Origin: Nannochloris sp. 'desiccata'
Taxonomy: Eukaryota > Chlorophyta > Trebouxiophyceae > Chlorellales > Chlorellaceae
Length of the DNA stretch: 64,000 bases
NCBI GenBank assembly: GCA_019044685.2
Contig: JAGTXX020000006.1
Coordinates: 2,127,501 to 2,191,500 of the forward strand
Direction: 5' to 3'
The translations under genes and the position numbers were made by a program. Positions 54,784-64,000 of the stretch are shown here, piece by piece (positions within the stretch are counted from its first letter, which is position 1; the number at the start of each line of letters is the position of its first letter). The notes under the pieces were generated by a model. It was not told where the DNA came from. It was given only the letters and a program-made list of their open reading frames with translations, and made no database searches.

Positions 54784-55241
54784 CTATCTCATTCTACGCA
54801 ATCTACTAGCGGCAGCAGTGACGTTCTTAGCTAACTCCTCAAGCCCTTGCGGCCGAGATTTTAAAATTTGAATATCCTCCTTGCTCTCAGGCTCAATAAG
54901 AACAGGTGTGGAGTCACCAGGGAATTTGTATGTTACGTCTGCAAGAATAGAGCGCGTCATTACGTGGGATTTGCCCTCGAGACCTTCAGAAGGGTGCCCT
55001 TGATGTCCAGAGGGGGTCCCACATGGTGCCACTGCAAGAACATAAGACAGGCAAACGAGTATTAGAGGGCTATTATACGTTTATTAGATTGGTGGTAAAA
55101 TACACATCAGCCCAGATTGTCAATCGTTAGGCCTTGCTGCTCACCATTCTCTTTATTTTCAAATTGTTCGCTATAGCCTGAGCCGTCGGTTCCACGGGAT
55201 ACAGTAGCCAAGTCCATATCAGGTTGTTGGTATACTTCCAT
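54784..55241 (-). CDS. Small protein of unknown function with KEN and RxxL motifs
   Basis: Two exons, 55241-55145 and 55031-54784, give 114 residues. The start MEVYQQPDMDLATVSRGTD leads to ENKENVAPCGTP at the splice junction. The second half has TRSILADVTYKFPGD and a charged helix ending RLRRMR. NKENV contains a KEN box and RSILADV an RxxL destruction-box-like word, the two signals used by the anaphase-promoting complex. Both are short and can occur by chance. No domain is recognised. The splice phases agree and the second exon has coding character throughout. Confidence 0.6.
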
Positions 55242-56101
55242 AGTGATATCTAAAATAGCCGGGTGAGTTTCCGGTACTTGAAAACTTAAATGAGCGGCTA
55301 TTTAAAATTATTCAAAATTTAGGAAATTTGCAAACGGCAATTAAGAGAGACTATGAATGCCAATGGCGCTGCTGTGATAACGAGATGGATATAAAGAATA
55401 GATGGAATGTGAAGAATGAGCAAAGAGGGACACTTATAATTTTTCAAAAGTATGCGCCTGTTTTTAAAATCATTTGAAGTGCTGGGGAAGAAAGGCAAAA
55501 AGGATTGAAGGCCACAACCCCTATTACCAGTGCTGTTATTCTATGCATCATCGTGATGATCAGTGTTACAATATCTGCAAATGGAGTGTTCAATATTATC
55601 AAGAAATCAAGCGCTGCGAGTGGCAACAGATCCAACTGCCGTGGTTCAACTGAAATCTCCCTTGGCGGCCGAGTACGATTAGAAGATATATTACAACACT
55701 CGATAGCAAGAATATCCAAGTATCCAAGGGAGATAGGAATTCAATCTGATTATTATCACATCAACTAGCGGGGCATTGCTTTTCAGTGGTAGTGTCCTCT
55801 TCAATTTCAAATTAAAAGAGCAGTGACGGCGGTATTTGCCAACAGTCTCCCGTCTTTTATCAATTAGTGTATCATCGATGATGCTAATGCTAATATCAAA
55901 TGCTCAGCTATTCCCCCTCTATGTCCTTGAACGTTGCCGATTACAACTGAAATCGTGTGTTTTTCGTCACTAACGTCCTCCTCCCTGTTTTCAAAGGTGA
56001 CAAGCTAGCGCTTACCGACGATCGATAAAATCGAGTCAAGTTTATTTTCTTTTCAGTGAATCTCTATATTCATTTTTCACATGTAGACGAATATTTTTAT
56101 A
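55242..56101. other. Intergenic region, no gene called
   Basis: AT-rich. A frame at 55505-55768 has a hydrophobic start but opens with TTG, not ATG, and no domain. A conserved look is lacking. The region joins the MITE at 56102. Confidence 0.45.
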
Positions 56102-56625
56102 TACCGGATAGGACTTTTACCAAGAATACTCTAATTAAGACCAAAGGTGCAAGATAATTTCCCAAAAGTTTGATTTTAAGAGAACCTTCACAGCAGAATT
56201 TCCCAGAATTTTTTTATTAAGACCACCAAAAATCAGGGCCAAATATAGCTGCGCAGCCCCCTTCGTGACGAACTCAAACAGCGACTTTTGCCTATCCATA
56301 GCAATTAAAATATATGTTATGTGCAAAGGGTTTCTTAATTTACGTCAAAACTTGGCAACTCTGCCACTGCCAAGAGGTACTTTGCCGCCGGCATAATTTT
56401 CCCATTTTTTTTGCCAAAAAATGAAGCTCAGAGCATCACCAAGCAGCATTGGCGCAGTAGGCTGTGTAGGGCGTGCAATAGACCCCATTTTGGCTGTTTT
56501 CTATATTTTCCCAGTTGTTTACAATTAAGATAAAAATTTGGCAATAATTTCCCAAGTCTCTTTATAAGATAAAATTTTTCAGGAATTAATAAATTTTTTA
56601 TTCTTGGTAAAAAACCTATCCGGTA
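56102..56625. mobile_element. MITE with 27-bp terminal inverted repeats
   Basis: The left end (56102-56128) and the reverse complement of the right end (56599-56625) agree at 25 of 27 positions; the mismatches are adjacent. Both begin TACCGGATAGG and end TTTTACCAAGAATA. The outermost TA on each side may be the target duplication, as in Tc1/mariner-type elements. The 524-base interior is AT-rich with no transposase, so it is non-autonomous. Near both ends the word ATAATTTCCCAA is also present (56153-56165 and 56541-56552), which suggests longer sub-terminal structure. It sits 17 bases from the 3' end of the MRNIP-like gene. Confidence 0.85.
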
Positions 56626-56642
56626 CCATGTTATTAATGTCT

Positions 56643-57472
56643 TTAAAAGACGTCATCAGTATCTATAAAAGATCCCCACTTCGTCCCTACTTGCTGTGGA
56701 GGCGGAGGCGGCTTAAGTACAGGCTCAGTACTGGCTCTTTCTAGCGGCAGTCCCTGCATGGCTGCCACCACCACAGGTGCCGCCAGTGCCGTTACGTTGT
56801 TATCTAACAGTGCTCGCTCGAGCGGGAGGTCCACATGTTGTTTAGGTAGTGCTGCATTTGTTGACTGAGATGGTACATGGGTCCTTGCTGGTGCCAAGGG
56901 TGGTTCTCTCTTGTCAGGTAAAGCATCACCGCCACCTAAAGCTCGAGCCTGCTTGCTAACATTTGAGGGACCTCCTTCGTTACTATAGTCTAGTGAACGC
57001 TTTTGGCTCAGTAGTTTTGGCTTTTTAGGCATCGCCTCAGGTGCTGCTATGGTGAAAACTTCTTCTTGCTGCAAAATTGTTGAGGAGATCACTTTTATAT
57101 ACGTTGGCGGTCCACATTGGTGTTCTGAAATTCGAATTAATATATCCTTTAAAAGCATACCTCATTTGCCGCAAATTCTTTCCACTTTCCAGTTTTAGTA
57201 CGCTGCTCTTCTTCATAGTGATGGTTCTCGCGCTCGGCACTTTCAGGCAGCTCTTCGAGCTGATAATCTTGTTCAGCGATCTCGCCACGAGCAGCGTTGT
57301 AACTCATCGCAACCTGGCGACAATCTCTGGCTTTCGAGCTCTTTCCGTAAATTCTCTGCATTGTCTGTTGGGTGCCACATACTGCACACTTGAATTGAGG
57401 CTTCTTTTTTTCTTGCTGAACTTGAAATGTCAAACAGTTGAAGCATTGAACAGCACAAAATGTCTGCGGCAT
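56643..57472 (-). CDS. MRNIP-like protein (MRN complex-interacting)
   Basis: Two exons, 57472-57161 and 57068-56643, give 245 residues. The N-terminus is a zinc ribbon (FNCLTF... FKCAVCGTQQ) followed by IYGKSSKARDCRQVAM, the family signature of MRNIP (UPF0544). The middle is a charged, Pro-rich region with a basic patch (PKKPKLLSQKRSLD). The C-terminus WGSFIDTDDVF is the short acidic-aromatic motif found at the end of this family. Human MRNIP binds the MRE11-RAD50-NBS1 complex and helps double-strand break signalling. The intron acceptor TTGCAG at 57069 restores frame. A MITE lies just downstream. Confidence 0.88.
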
Positions 57473-57614
57473 TATGCCACGCTCTTTTTTCTAGAATCTA
57501 TACACTATCAGTACTTGATATGAACTTACAAGAAAACTAATAATATACAATACATCAGAAATCAGAACACTTTAAAGTCAAAAATCGCCTTTCTTTTCGA
57601 AAAAGAAATTTCGC

Positions 57615-59382
57615 CTACCAACTTCCACCGGCACCACCCCCACCTCCTCCACCCCCACCTCCAAACGACATAGTATTCCCATAAGACCCTCTCATCTCCT
57701 GATGTGCACGCACTGCAGGATCATTCAACTGAAATTCCCGAGCAGACGCCCAATTAAACGTCCCAGTTGACTGAGCTTCATCTCTCCAAGTATCGAGCAC
57801 AGAATCTGTAAGATACGCTGGATAACGAGTTTGCAGCCGCATAAGCCTAAACATAAGCTCAGCTGTAAGCATATCATCCATAAAATTACGTTCTTGACCT
57901 CTCACTCTACCTGCTGCACCTGATTCTTGATTATTTTGAACATTGGCACCCCCATTGTCGTCCTTGTCAACTCTCTCTCTGCAAATAGGACATGTTGGTG
58001 CTCGTTCCATCCAGGTTTCTAAGCAGGATTCGCAGAATGTGTGGCCACAACGCAAAGTAATAGGTTTTTTCAAACTTGCTGAATCTCCACCTCCATTATG
58101 ATGCTTCTGAGAATGAGAACCAGCACTGCCGCTACCGCCCCCGCTTCCTCCTGCAAGAAAATCTTCACTTTTACCTGAATTTCTTCTCCGTAACCCATCA
58201 GACGATACTCCCTTTGACGTTGAAGCTCCACCACTACCTTCATTTCCACCTTCGTTGGGTAATAGAGGGGCTGTGGGGTCCTCTGAAACGTCCAAATCAA
58301 TCGAGCTTGTTCCCGGCATCATCGGAGGAGAAGGTTCAAGACTTCTTGCTAGTGTTCTGGCGTCTTTCATCTTTGCTGCTGATATCCCATTCAAATCATC
58401 AGCCACTGGCGCTGTTGCCGTTTCCTCTACAGATTCAGGGTTAACTGAAAACTCTTCCAAGCATACCGGGCAGGTCCGGGGCTTGGACCACTCTTTTCTT
58501 CTCAATTTATCTTGCTCTTGTTTCACTTTTTCTAAAGCTGTACGGCAATCTCTGTACTGCCTCCGGTCTTTAAACGTTTTCCAAACACTACGAATCATGA
58601 AGAACCCGATAATTCCAAAGAAAAGGACAGGAAACCATTCCCATTGGTCTTTTGAACGAGGGCGGCCAGACAAGCCAAGCCCAAGATCGATGATTGCCTG
58701 CTCAACTGCCTCATCGTAGCTATGAGCTCTTAATTTCGGTCTCATAGATGAGATAATATCACCTAGAGAGTTATCTGAAAGAGCTTTTTGAGCTCCTACG
58801 CCTGTGGAAATGTAGACTTGGCGGTCGTCGACAGCTAAGAGAAAGAGAACCCCATTGTCGCAGGCGGCGAGGCCCACACCCCATTTGGCGTGGAGAGCTT
58901 TGGCGATGCGGTGGGCTGCTTCAGCAGGTTTTTCTCTTTTCTTGACTTCCATATTTTTCATCAATGCTACACCCACCTGCAGTCCCCGGGGGATAAGAGA
59001 ATAAGAGGAGGGTGGAAGAGGGTTAGTTGATTAGTGAGCTAGCTAGCGGGAAAAAAGAAGATTCTGATCAGCTACACGTTATTTTCCAAACGCGTGAGCT
59101 TACCTGGAACCCAGCAACCCCTTGATCTGCGCAAGGTACACGAACATATGGATCGACACCGTCATAGATGTCTTTTATTATCCCTTCGATGCGGTTGGCT
59201 CCTTTGTATGACAGGATGCCATCTGGGTCGCAGATGTTCGACTGCTTTCCTTTGCGGCCACAGAGCTGCGTGTCACGCTTTGGGTCTGGGTAATTTTCTG
59301 GTCCCCATTGCGCTCCTTGAACGGCGGTCGCTGTCCCCAGGAGCAGCAGAGCTACTCCGAGGATGAGATTGATCCCCTTCAT
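57615..59382 (-). CDS. TPM-domain / RING-finger membrane protein
   Basis: Two exons, 59382-59104 and 58976-57615, give 546 residues. A signal peptide (ILGVALLLLGTATAVQG) leads into a TPM domain (about 40-200): DPDGILSYKGANRIEGIIKD, GVALMKNMEV, LFLLAVDDRQVYISTG, LSDNSLGDIISSMRP. TPM domains (TLP18.3/Psb32/MOLO-1) are lumenal or extracellular. One membrane helix follows (FPVLFFGIIGFFMIRSVW, about 215-235). The cytosolic part has a RING: CPVCLEEF, then about 115 residues of Ser/Gly-rich loop, then LRCGHTFCESCLETWMERAP and CPIC. A TPM receptor-like head joined to an E3 ligase-type RING is unusual, and the RING is split by a very long loop. The C-terminus is poly-Gly. Confidence 0.85.
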
Positions 59383-59684
59383 GAAAATGAACGCTGTACA
59401 GGATAATATAATTTAATATACTGCGGAATAAATCGGATAAGTTGTGTAAATCTTTAAAATAATATTTATTTCCAAAATTATTTATAGACCCAGCAGTAAT
59501 GGTGACGAGCTAAAATGCTCTTTGCTTGCTTGCAGGCGTCAACAACTTAAAGATTTGAAATCTTACAAAGTATTTACTCTAGCAGTAGAAAACATAGCAA
59601 TGTTGAAATCTTATTAAGTATAGCATCTGATCTATATATACAAACCAAAAAAAAAACATCAAGCAAAAACTACACAATTCTCCT
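59383..59684. other. Spacer between TPM-RING and GH1 genes
   Basis: AT-rich. It holds the promoter of the TPM-RING gene and the 3' end of the GH1 gene. No gene is seen. Confidence 0.5.
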
Positions 59685-61177
59685 TTAAGCAAGCTGCAAT
59701 TCCTTCACCGCTGCTCCATTGCTCGCCATCTTCCCCTTTTTCAAACTCTCAGCCATCCTTCTATGCCCGGGAATCCTCTCCACCAGCCTCTTATACCAAT
59801 TCTTTAACAATGCTGCACTTGCATGTAACTTTCTATCTTGATTACCCTCAGGTACGGGATCCCAATAGTACATGCCAAACTTCATTCTGTACCCAAAGGC
59901 CCATTCAAAATTATCTACAAGTGTCCAATACATAACCCCTCGTAAATCGTACCCAAGTCGTACAGCTTCTTCTATCGCTGACATGTACGACTGAATAAAT
60001 TGAGGCCGGACAGAGTCTCCATCATCAGCTACACCAGTTTCCGTGATGTAAATCGGGACACCAAGTTGAGAGACACCATGAACAGCTAATAAAAGACCCT
60101 CAGCATGCAAAGCATACGGCATATCAGTCATAACTTCCCCAGGATTAGGGCAAGGTTGTAATTTCCAGTCAAATAACCCACGGGAGTAGTAATTGAGGCC
60201 AATGTGGTCGCAGCCAGGAGGACCGCCAGGATTTGTATATTGAACACGGCCAAGACCCCAAAGAGGGTTATAATCATACACGCCAGTTTTTAGATATTTC
60301 ATTACGACTTCATTACCCCACATTTTATTTAAAATAGATGCAACCCAACGGACATAGGGGGGAGTACAGCACGCTTGTTTGGGCTCAAACCAAAACCAAT
60401 TGTGAACTAGACCGATTGATGTTTGATCGCCGCCAGGCATCGCCTTGATTGCTGCATAAACATCGGTATGTGCCCGTAACAGATGGAGAATATGACGACC
60501 ACAGCCTGAAATACGAGCCATTTTACCAGGAGGGAAACTTCCATATACAAAGCCTGCAAAGGATGTCACACCTGGCTCATTGAAGGTAGTCCAAAAACGA
60601 GCACGACTGCCAAATTCTGCAAATGCTGCTTTTGCATAATCTACAAAAATTTTGAGATTTTCTTCTTTAATGAAGCCTCCGAGTTTTTCAAACCATAGAG
60701 GGTGGACAAAATGATGCCATGTAACGAAGGGTTCCATCTTCTTGGCGTCAAGAGCATCAAAGATGGAGTGATAGGCGGCAACCGCTTCAGGATCAAATGG
60801 AGTGCCCGGGCCGTGAGGCTGTAATCTGCTCCATTCTAAAGATAAACGGAAGCAATTACCACCCAAAGAGTGAGCACGTTCGATATCATCCTTGTATAAA
60901 TGCCAGAAATCACAGGCTATGTTGCACCTGTCACCATTATCAATGGTGGAGCGGCCGAGGAGGGTGCGTCTTTTTTCAAATTCGCCCCAATTGGTGTTAT
61001 CGTCGCCGCTGTTTTGATAGACTACAGATCAGAATTTGATTAGTTTGTTTAGTGTGTTTGATGTTTAAAAAATGCTGTGCAAAGTGTGGAGTAGGGGGAT
61101 CATGAAAAAAACAAACCTGAAATGGCGAAACCGACAAAGAAAGGGTCTTCCACATCCTGTTGGGCTACGGAACCCAT
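59685..61177 (-). CDS. GH1 beta-glucosidase
   Basis: Two exons, 61177-61117 and 61021-59685, give 465 residues. The start MGSVAQQDVEDPFFVGFAIS joins VYQNSGDDNTNWGEFEKR, the usual GH1 entrance (SAYQ-xEG). The acid/base Glu is in WTTFNEPGVTS and the nucleophile Glu in IYITETGVADDGD. The C-terminal part has LRGVMYWTLVDNFEWAFGY, which lines the sugar pocket. No signal peptide is present, so it is likely cytosolic. GH1 enzymes release glucose from beta-glucosides. With three nearby GH16 enzymes it could finish beta-glucan breakdown, but this is inference. The last 25 residues are Lys/Arg-rich. Confidence 0.93.
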
Positions 61178-61346
61178 ATTTAACGCTTGATAGATTGCAG
61201 CAAAAGTTTTATTTGAGAGAATGTAAGAGCGTGCAAGTTTTTTATAGAGAGAGCACTTCCGAGAGCCGATGGGAACTCGTCTGACGAAAAGCTAAATCAA
61301 AAAGTTCAAAAATATTGGCGCATTTTGCAATTTTAAATTTTGATAA

Positions 61347-62584
61347 ATGGATAGGTCGCTAGCCACACCGCCAGAAAGGGGAGAAAGTGATGTGAGCCTG
61401 CTGCGATTCTGTAACCAATCTTTGAAAACTCTGCAAGTTATTTGGGTTGACTACGACGGCAGAGAAGTCCAGTATGCTACATTAGAACCTGGAGATAGTT
61501 ATGGTCAAGGTAAGCTAGGGTGCTGTGAATAATGCAGCTTGCGCTTGGAGTACCCAATAGTTTTGAGCCCTGCCCCGCTATATCAATCTTTTGCCCTTTG
61601 TTCTGCTATGCAGCAACGTTTATAACGCATCCTTGGAGAATCAAAGACGGCGATAAAGTGCTTTTACAGTACGCAGGCGACTCTGCTACGCTAATAATAA
61701 ATGAAAAGGGAGATTCTGAGTGCCTCGAGCATCATGCTATTGACACCGCTCCCTCTTCTTCTTCTTCTGCCTACCTTGAAGCGGTCCCTCTAGAAGGTAT
61801 TCCACACCCTATTGACCCAGAAGCATACGGTTATTTCCGTCAATGCGGTCAATGCGCCCAAGGCATCCCAATTTGCGCGTTCGATTGTGTCAGCAATTCC
61901 GCTGTTGAGCACGCTGCGGTTACTTTAAGTCACATGCTGGTAGACGTTGACCGTAGCATAGTCCACCGGATGCTGATTCTAGGAGCTGCGGTCGGCATCA
62001 TAGGAAAATACCAAAATACGACTGATATACCTGCACACAGCCACCTAAAGGGCCAAACAAGTTGTGATGGTCGGGATTTTGACAAAGGTACCCGAGGACT
62101 TGGAGGGAGTATCGCTTGTCCCTGGACAACAGTAGGTGAAGAGAATATCACTATGATAGACGACTCTAGATACCCTTATGAATCTATACTAGTACATGAG
62201 TTTGCGCACTGTGTTATGAATGTGGGGCTCGCAGGGCAGCCAACTCAAAGAAGAATAAAAGCCGCCTATGAGGCGGCGATGGATAAAAATTTGTATGATC
62301 CGAGTAGTTATTTGGCGTCGAATGAAGAGGAATATTGGGCTGAAGCGACTCAAGCGTGGTTTGAGGCTACGGTACGGCTAGATGCAACGAGTAAGATGAT
62401 AACGAGAAAGGCTGTGAAAAAACTAGACCCTGAGCTAGCAGGGATTTTGATCGAGGTTTGGGGAAATGGAGATTGGAGGTACCTAGAAACAGCGCCCGTT
62501 TCGGAATTTAAGCGGGACTCTGGTCATAGTGCTGGTGGTGGTGGGGCAAAGCGGTTTTGGAAGCGGCTTGTGCCTTGTCGATAG
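61347..62584 (+). CDS. VHL-beta domain fused to a zinc metallopeptidase-like domain
   Basis: Two exons, 61347-61509 and 61614-62584, give 377 residues. Residues about 15-90 match the VHL beta domain: LLRFCNQSLKTLQVIWVDYD, GREVQYATLEPGDSYGQATF and THPWRIKDGDKVLL. VHL beta domains read hydroxyproline in animals. Residues about 120-340 are a zincin: ESILVHEFAHCVMNVG holds HExxH and EEYWAEATQAWFE the likely third Glu ligand, as in gluzincin-type enzymes. Cys-rich words (QCGQCAQGIPICAFDC, DGRDFDKGTRGLGG) precede the active site. No signal peptide is seen, so it is probably cytosolic. I know no named protein with this pair of domains. The two GT-AG splice sites keep frame. Confidence 0.85.
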
Positions 62585-62770
62585 GAAAGGTGAAGTCTAT
62601 TGAAGACGCCGGCAAAGTCGACAAAGTCGCTGGAGGTAACAACAATGATAACGATGGCTTAAAACCGAAAAAGCTCCTTCAATTGTAATTTAACATACTT
62701 AAGAATTACTAATAATTGATTGTCTTTTCTAGGGTGAGCGAGGTCTTCCTTGTAAGTGAGCCTAGTTACG

Positions 62771-64000
62771 ATGAAATTAACAAGATTGCCTAACTCAAAT
62801 GTGAAACTTCCAACAAAGATTAATGCTGGAAATTCGCAAAGAAATATCAATAAATTCACTGGTTCTCGCACGAGAGCCATGATCACAAACCAAAGATTCT
62901 CTCGCGCCACTAGAGTTAAAACATCGTCATCGAGTGGGGATAAAGAAACAGAACCTGCTTGGTTTGAAGACCGTGGCAACAGAGGAAATAATGGAGGCAA
63001 TGGAGATGGTGGCGATGATGGATGGGGAGAACTTCCCGAGGATGGAGGTAGCAACGGTGGTGGCTATGGCGGCAATATTGTCGTCCTCCTCGCCGCTGCA
63101 GCAGCTTCAGTTGGTGCTTTCAATCTTTACCAAAAGCGTAAGAAAGGCGATGGCATTCTTGATGGATTACCTCTTCCAGATGAATATGACAGTGACGATG
63201 TACGCACTTTAAAACGTCTATTACGTGACGTTTTCTCCGATCTTGTTAAAGTCCGTAGCCGCTTAGATGAGCTGGAAAGCGCTACTGGTGTTGCTTCTTC
63301 TGACTTCGTTGCTGACGCTACTCCTTTGGAGGCAACCAGCACCAAATCCGGAAACAATAACAACAGCAGCAGATCCTCAGCCTCTCCTGCTGGTGGTGGT
63401 TCTTCTTCTGCTTCTTCCTTCTCATCAACAAGATTACATAGCGCTCTTAGTGGAGCTCTTAAAATCGGAGGTGGCTTACTATGGGATCAAGAAGCATCCT
63501 CTTCTGGTGCCGCCACCACCCCTTCTGTATCTCAAACTGCGCCTGGAGATGGCAGCGGCAGTGGTCTTGGCTTGGACTCGGTGCAAGACGCAGGTGTCCG
63601 TCTAGGGACAGATTTGATTTTACGCGTTGGGGGCCCTGTCCGTGGTGGCAAAGACGCCGTTATGGCTGAAGTACGAATTGATCCTGGTGAAGAACAATTC
63701 GCTTTGCAGAAAATTCTTTACAGTTGCAGAGTCGCTCCGGGTCTTCGGGCTATCCTGGCGCCATTTGGAGCTCGAGGGCAAGATGTAGCTTATACTTTAA
63801 ACCCTCTTGCTGGCCAAGGCTTAACTTCCTCTGTAAAGCATGGAAATCCCTTGCATCAAAAGGTATTAGGCTCTGTTCTTGCAGCTGCAGCTGATTTGAA
63901 AAAAGCCTGGCTCAGTTTGGCGTATTTTTCTTCCAGTGGTGCCGGTGGCGGAGACGTTGATGGCGGTGAAGAAATACAAAATGTAGTGATGGCACAGGCT
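62771..64000 (+). CDS. Plastid-targeted protein of unknown function, cut by window end
   Basis: The frame from the ATG at 62771 stays open for 410 codons to the last base, so the gene continues beyond the window. The first 60 residues (MKLTRLPNSNVKLPTKINAG) are basic and Ser/Thr/Asn-rich, a transit peptide. A Gly/Asn/Asp-rich stretch and one hydrophobic segment (GGNIVVLLAAAAASVGAF) follow. A short coiled coil (VRTLKRLLRDVFSDLVKVRS) and a long Ser-rich linker lead to a folded part with GVRLGTDLILRVGGPVRGGK and FALQKILYSCRVAPGLRAIL, which looks strand-rich. It could be an envelope membrane protein. No family was recognised. Confidence 0.75.
   Translation, partial: MKLTRLPNSNVKLPTKINAGNSQRNINKFTGSRTRAMITNQRFSRATRVKTSSSSGDKETEPAWFEDRGNRGNNGGNGDGGDDGWGELPEDGGSNGGGYGGNIVVLLAAAAASVGAFNLYQKRKKGDGILDGLPLPDEYDSDDVRTLKRLLRDVFSDLVKVRSRLDELESATGVASSDFVADATPLEATSTKSGNNNNSSRSSASPAGGGSSSASSFSSTRLHSALSGALKIGGGLLWDQEASSSGAATTPSVSQTAPGDGSGSGLGLDSVQDAGVRLGTDLILRVGGPVRGGKDAVMAEVRIDPGEEQFALQKILYSCRVAPGLRAILAPFGARGQDVAYTLNPLAGQGLTSSVKHGNPLHQKVLGSVLAAAADLKKAWLSLAYFSSSGAGGGDVDGGEEIQNVVMAQA

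Noticed and set aside
55505..55768. 87-codon frame with hydrophobic start
   Set aside because: It begins with TTG, not ATG, and shows no conserved domain.
56135..56326. Minus-strand frame inside the MITE as a transposase remnant
   Set aside because: Only 63 codons, no DDE/D or HTH pattern; taken as chance.

Overview
The window is nuclear DNA of a photosynthetic eukaryote, most likely a green alga. Many genes have short GT-AG introns, and two introns are GC-AG. The gene content is plant and chloroplast-like: a chloroplast Holliday junction resolvase of the MOC1 type, an NYC1/NOL-type chlorophyll b reductase, a pTAC5-like plastid protein, a nuclear-encoded sulfate-binding protein of the chloroplast sulfate ABC transporter, an ILP1/PAXBP1 splicing factor, and a TTTAGGG-type interstitial telomere motif. 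GC content is moderate, genes are closely packed and most have one to four coding exons. A compact chlorophyte (a small trebouxiophyte such as Picochlorum would fit) is my guess; the species cannot be fixed from the sequence alone. About 35 genes are supported. For spliced genes the exon limits below were worked out by hand from splice sites and reading frame.

Layout. 0.5-9.5 kb: a RINGv/PB1-like protein, a possible small minus-strand gene, a 1,523-residue FHA-repeat-PHD protein, and a double-hotdog acyl-CoA thioesterase. 10.2-15.2 kb: three tandem secreted GH16 beta-glucanase paralogs on the minus strand, one interrupted by a single in-frame TGA. 15.7-23.1 kb: URM1 (divergent with a phosphopantetheinyl transferase), PRA1 (divergent with a pTAC5-like gene) and the chloroplast sulfate-binding protein. 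23.9-33.6 kb: a RAMA-domain nuclear protein, a GAF-like multi-membrane protein, UFM1, lysyl-tRNA synthetase, and a BtuF-like binding protein. 34-45.5 kb: chlorophyll b reductase, a UBA protein, a plastid unknown, a DUF952 protein, a CobW GTPase, a tandem USP protein, a methyltransferase and a cis-prenyltransferase. 45.5-49.3 kb: a gene-poor stretch with repeats, a secreted orphan protein and a broken duplicate of part of the cis-prenyltransferase. 49.3-64 kb: MOC1, ILP1, a SLC25A38-like carrier, a small KEN-box protein, a MITE, an MRNIP-like protein, a TPM-RING fusion, a GH1 beta-glucosidase, a VHL-beta/metallopeptidase fusion and a plastid protein that runs off the end.

The genes do not form one pathway. 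Recurring themes are ubiquitin-like conjugation and ubiquitin recognition (URM1, UFM1, RINGv, TPM-RING, UBA, VHL-beta), plastid genome and pigment maintenance (MOC1, pTAC5, NYC1, sulfate import) and beta-glucan breakdown (three GH16 plus one GH1). The most unusual items are the FHA-repeat-PHD protein with Ki-67-like layout, the VHL-beta/zincin fusion, the TPM-RING fusion with a split RING, the six-cysteine insertion shared by the GH16 paralogs together with the in-frame stop in one of them, and the RAMA-domain protein as a possible N6-methyladenine reader.
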